DNA from: Deltaproteobacteria bacterium
GTDB lineage: Bacteria > Desulfobacterota > Desulfobulbia > Desulfobulbales > Desulfurivibrionaceae
Assembly: GCA_021802775.1 (NCBI GenBank)
Contig: JAJZRJ010000026.1
Coordinates: 1 to 37,099 of the forward strand
Direction of reading: 5' to 3'
DNA: 37,099 bases
Below the pieces are notes generated by a model. The model saw nothing but the letters and a program-made list of their open reading frames with translations. It did no database searches and was not told where the DNA came from. Positions 34,416-37,099 of the stretch are shown in pieces; the first letter of the stretch is position 1, and the number at the start of each line of letters is the position of its first letter. A program made the translations under genes and the position numbers.

Positions 34416-36659
34416 ATGAAGCCAACACGGCTCAAAGCATTCTTCACTCTCTCGCCCTTCAAGGTGGGTTGTCTGGTAGTGCTGGCCGCGGTGGCGTACT
34501 TCTATTCCTTTGGCCAGCAGAAACCCCCGCTGCTCACCGCCCTGGACAACCGCGTCACCGACGCCATGTTCCGCTGGCGTGGCCCCATGCCCACCGCCGG
34601 CCAGGTGGTAATCATCGACCTCGACGAAAAAAGCCTGCGCCAGGTGGGGCAATGGCCGTGGCCACGCCATACCGTGGCCCGGCTGGTCCGCCAGGTCGGT
34701 TCCGCCCAGCCCAAGGCCATTGGCCTCGACATCGTCTTTGCCGAAGCGGACCGCACCTCGCCGAAAAACTTTCTCGACGAACTCCAGCGCTACCTGCCCG
34801 GCACCGTCACCGCGGATCAGCTCCAGACCCTGAAAAGCCAGGAATCCCTGGACCACGACGTCGCTCTGGGCAAGGCCTTTGCCGAGACCCCCTCGGTGCT
34901 TGGTTATGTCTTTCAGACTATGAATGACAACCTGAAAACCGAGACGGAAAAGCCCTTCCCCACCGCCATCGTCCGCCTTGACCCGAGCCACTTCAAGTAC
35001 CACGACCTGGCCCTTATCCCGGCCTACCGCGCCATCGTCAACACCGAAAAGATCGCCCAAGGGCAGAGCGAAGGGTTCTTCAACGTCTTTCCCGACCCCT
35101 CCGGCACCGTGCGCAAGGTGCCGCTCTTCATGGAACTCGACGGCATCCCCTATCCCTCCCTCGCCCTGGAGATGCTGCGGGTCGGCCTCGGTGAGCAGAC
35201 CGTTACCATCCACGTCTCGCAGCAGATGACCGGCGGGGAAAAGGGTATTCTCGGCGTTTCCTTTGCCAACCGCTTTCTTCCCACCGACGAGGCCGGCCAG
35301 GTCACGATCAACTTTCGCGGCCCGGCCCATACCTTCCCCTATCTCTCGGCGGTGGATGTACTCGAAGGCCGCCGCCTCGACGAGCTGCGCGGCAAGTACG
35401 TGCTGATCGGCACCTCGGCCGCCGGGCTCCTCGATCTCCGCGCCACGCCTTTTTCCAACATCTATCCCGGCGTCGAGGTGCATGCCAACATCATCGACAA
35501 CGTGCTCAAGGGCGACCCCTTTTCCCACGACTTCTACACGGAAATCGGCCTCACCTACACCATCATCATCGTAGGCGGCCTCTTCCTCTCCGCGCTCCTT
35601 TCCCACACCAGCGCCCTGGCCGGAGGCTTGGGCGGCATCCTGCTCATCGAGGCCACGGTGACGGGCAACTACTACCTCTTCTTCAAGCAGAACGAACTGG
35701 TGGGCGTGGTTTATCCACTGGCCACGGTCATTTTGATCTTCATGGTCGTCACCCTCTTCAACTACTTCTACGAAGGCCGGGAGCGGCGCTTTATCAGCAA
35801 GGCCTTCGGCCATTACGTCTCGCCCCAGATTGTCGAGCAGCTCTCGAAAAATCCGGAAAAACTCTCGCTTAAAGGCGAGCAGAAGGTACTCACGGTGCTT
35901 TTCTCCGACATTCGCGGCTTCACCTCCATCTCCGAGAAGATGGATTCCGAAGGGCTCGGCAAGTTCATGAACGAATATCTCACCGCCATGAGCAACATCG
36001 TCATGGCCAACAAAGGCACGGTGGACAAATATATGGGCGATGCGGTCATGGCCATCTGGGGCGCGCCGCTGGATGACGAGGAACATGCGGCCAACTGCGT
36101 GCGCACCGCCTTCGGCATGATGGCAAAACTGAACGAGCTGCGGCCCCAGTGGGAGGCGCGTGGACTGCCCGCCATCGCCATCGGCATCGGCATCAATACC
36201 GGGCTGATGAGCGTAGGCAACTTCGGCAGCGAACAGCGCTTCGACTACACGGTAATGGGCGACAACGTCAATCTCGCCTCGCGGCTGGAGGGGTCGAACA
36301 AGATCTACGGCACCAATATCATCATCTCGGAATATACACGGGAGATGCTGGGCGAACGCTTCTTCTGCCGGTTCGTGGACATGGTGCGGGTAAAAGGCAA
36401 GGCCTTGCCGGTAAAAATCTACGAGCCGGTCTGCGAGGGCGAACCAGACCCGCAGACCAGGAAAAGCGTGGAGGAATTCGAACAGGCCATGGTCTATTAC
36501 CGCATCCGGCGCTTCGACGATGCGGAAGATATCCTTGCCGCGCTCCAGGCGGCAAAACCTGCCAAGATTTACGAACTCTACCTGGAGCGCATCGCCCACT
36601 TCCGCGACAACCCGCCGTGCGCAGATTGGGACGGCGCCTTTACCTTCACCACCAAGTAG
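34416..36659 (+). CDS. CHASE2-domain class III adenylate cyclase
   Basis: 747 residues. Membrane segment at about 15-32, then a periplasmic CHASE2 sensor (about 45-345; DLDEKSLRQVGQWPWPR near 66-85, AIGLDIVFAEADRTSP). Three membrane segments lie near 378-450. The cyclase domain (about 485-665) has both metal-binding aspartates (FSDIRGFTS near 498; GDAVMAIWG near 542) and the transition-state Asn/Arg in DNVNLASRLEG. The Lys in VDKYMGD and the Asp in FDYTVMGD favour ATP over GTP. It would convert ATP to cAMP in response to a periplasmic signal. ATG at 34416 has AGAGAGG five bases upstream; GTG at 34410 is embedded in that site. Third gene of the operon, 21 bases after the FecR gene. Confidence 0.93.
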   Translation: MKPTRLKAFFTLSPFKVGCLVVLAAVAYFYSFGQQKPPLLTALDNRVTDAMFRWRGPMPTAGQVVIIDLDEKSLRQVGQWPWPRHTVARLVRQVGSAQPKAIGLDIVFAEADRTSPKNFLDELQRYLPGTVTADQLQTLKSQESLDHDVALGKAFAETPSVLGYVFQTMNDNLKTETEKPFPTAIVRLDPSHFKYHDLALIPAYRAIVNTEKIAQGQSEGFFNVFPDPSGTVRKVPLFMELDGIPYPSLALEMLRVGLGEQTVTIHVSQQMTGGEKGILGVSFANRFLPTDEAGQVTINFRGPAHTFPYLSAVDVLEGRRLDELRGKYVLIGTSAAGLLDLRATPFSNIYPGVEVHANIIDNVLKGDPFSHDFYTEIGLTYTIIIVGGLFLSALLSHTSALAGGLGGILLIEATVTGNYYLFFKQNELVGVVYPLATVILIFMVVTLFNYFYEGRERRFISKAFGHYVSPQIVEQLSKNPEKLSLKGEQKVLTVLFSDIRGFTSISEKMDSEGLGKFMNEYLTAMSNIVMANKGTVDKYMGDAVMAIWGAPLDDEEHAANCVRTAFGMMAKLNELRPQWEARGLPAIAIGIGINTGLMSVGNFGSEQRFDYTVMGDNVNLASRLEGSNKIYGTNIIISEYTREMLGERFFCRFVDMVRVKGKALPVKIYEPVCEGEPDPQTRKSVEEFEQAMVYYRIRRFDDAEDILAALQAAKPAKIYELYLERIAHFRDNPPCADWDGAFTFTTK

Positions 36660-36782
36660 GCAAAATCGCTGCTGTCCCCTCGGACGGCTGCCCCATGCAC
36701 TTTCTCACCATGCGCGGAACTTTTCCCGCCCGGAAAGGCCGTTATACCAAACACAACCGCGCCGATGCGCTCCACTCCTCCC

Positions 36783-37082
36783 TTAACAGTCCGTTAAAAA
36801 AACCATCCCTGGCTTTTTCAACTGTCGGTTGGCCAAAGGCGCTTTGGCCAACCTCGCGAATTTCTTGGCCCTTTCGGGCCGGCAAAATTCGGCGCCACCT
36901 CCCGGTGGTGCCGGCAGCCCGTTTTTCAACGGGCTGCTAACGGAGGTCCGTTCCGCTGCGGCACCTGCCCCACCAAGGTGCTGGCGCATATCAAACGGAT
37001 CGACGGTATCGCCCTCGCTACCCCCAGCCATTAACCAACGGCAGGACTTGCACCCGCAAGAGTGCGCCCGTGCCGGGCGCAC
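36783..37082. repeat. Cluster of six hairpins in the gene-free right end
   Basis: Within the 440-base stretch after the cyclase gene I see no convincing gene but six inverted repeats: 36783-36797 (TTAAC/GTTAA), 36827-36853 (12 perfect pairs, GGTTGGCCAAAG arm, 3-base loop), 36867-36880 (GGCCC/GGGCC), 36891-36912 (9 pairs, one G-T), 36915-36936 (CAGCCCGTT/AACGGGCTG), 37062-37082 (GTGCGCCCG/CGGGCGCAC). Such density suggests a structured RNA, repetitive palindromic elements or a recombination site. No good T-run follows any of them on the plus strand. Confidence 0.6.
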
Positions 37083-37099
37083 AAAAAAAAGCCCGCAGG
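37083..37099 (-). terminator. Possible terminator of a minus-strand gene beyond the right edge
   Basis: On the minus strand CCTGCGGGC is followed by eight T. The matching GCCCGCAGG arm would have to lie just outside the window, so only half of the structure is seen. Confidence 0.3.

Noticed and set aside
33096..36599. Very long open frame on the minus strand opposite the FecR and cyclase genes
   Set aside because: The plus-strand genes have clear domains and ribosome binding sites. The opposite frame is open because of high third-position GC and gives His/Gly/Asp/Val-rich sequence without known domains.
36783..36950. Integron attC site
   Set aside because: Several stems and AAC/GTT-like ends are present, but I could not find properly spaced R and L boxes or an adjacent cassette gene.
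36940..37032. Short plus-strand frame reading FRCGTCPTKVLAHIKRID, like the end of a gene
   Set aside because: It has a CxxC pair and plausible codon use but no start, no length and no recognised family; it could be a fragment, but I cannot support it as a gene.
36783..37082. 99-codon minus-strand open frame in the right-end gap
   Set aside because: It runs through several hairpins, has no clear ribosome binding site and no recognisable domain.

Overview
The window is GC-rich, densely coded chromosomal DNA. It suggests a Gram-negative anaerobe or facultative anaerobe of the Desulfobacterota (former Deltaproteobacteria), perhaps close to the Desulfobulbales. The reasons are lipid A genes that use LpxI (not LpxH), a PxxKW-type cysteine-rich small protein, a class II-type ribonucleotide reductase, a bacteriohemerythrin, and many signalling proteins. 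This placement is inference from gene content; there is no rRNA in the window. I saw no tRNA, CRISPR array, phage or intact insertion sequence.

Left part (1-11239, all minus strand). Read in transcription order it holds pilC, eno, ihfA, lpxD, fabZ, lpxA, lpxI, a MurU-like nucleotidyltransferase, an AmgK-like sugar kinase, der, and then a ribonucleotide reductase that runs off the left edge. lpxD-fabZ-lpxA-lpxI are lipid A and fatty-acid steps. The kinase/nucleotidyltransferase pair looks like a cell-wall sugar salvage module. Small terminator-like hairpins with T-runs abut the ribosome binding sites of lpxD and fabZ.

Middle part (11368-19433). A single PxxKW gene has a near-consensus promoter and a perfect terminator. 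Next come an HTH/zinc-ribbon regulator with a downstream unknown gene, diverging from an orphan CbbQ/NorQ-type AAA+ ATPase and CbbO/NorD-type VWA protein pair, then a membrane-anchored unknown. On the minus strand follow a tiny lipoprotein, a Bax inhibitor-1 family membrane protein and a bacteriohemerythrin. A thioredoxin with an N-terminal zinc ribbon starts the next plus-strand run.

18990-26753. Thioredoxin, a 1277-residue SNF2 helicase and an EamA transporter form a tight plus-strand run. Then comes a stretch with two decayed genes, a mutY remnant and a histidine kinase remnant, each with a large internal deletion, on either side of a diguanylate cyclase. An intact PAS histidine kinase lies on the opposite strand.

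27055-30553. A copper module: a CopA-type P-type ATPase (minus) diverges from a CopZ-like chaperone (plus), with palindromes between them. A small unknown gene and a DUF493 gene flank it.

30800-36659 is the most interesting locus. Three plus-strand genes encode, in order, a TPR plus outer-membrane barrel protein resembling Slam (the type XI secretion translocon), a secreted FecR-domain protein ending in a TbpB-like barrel of the kind Slam carries, and a CHASE2-adenylate cyclase. This suggests a coupled outer-membrane export, surface-protein and cAMP signalling unit. The last 440 bases hold no convincing gene but a dense run of hairpins.
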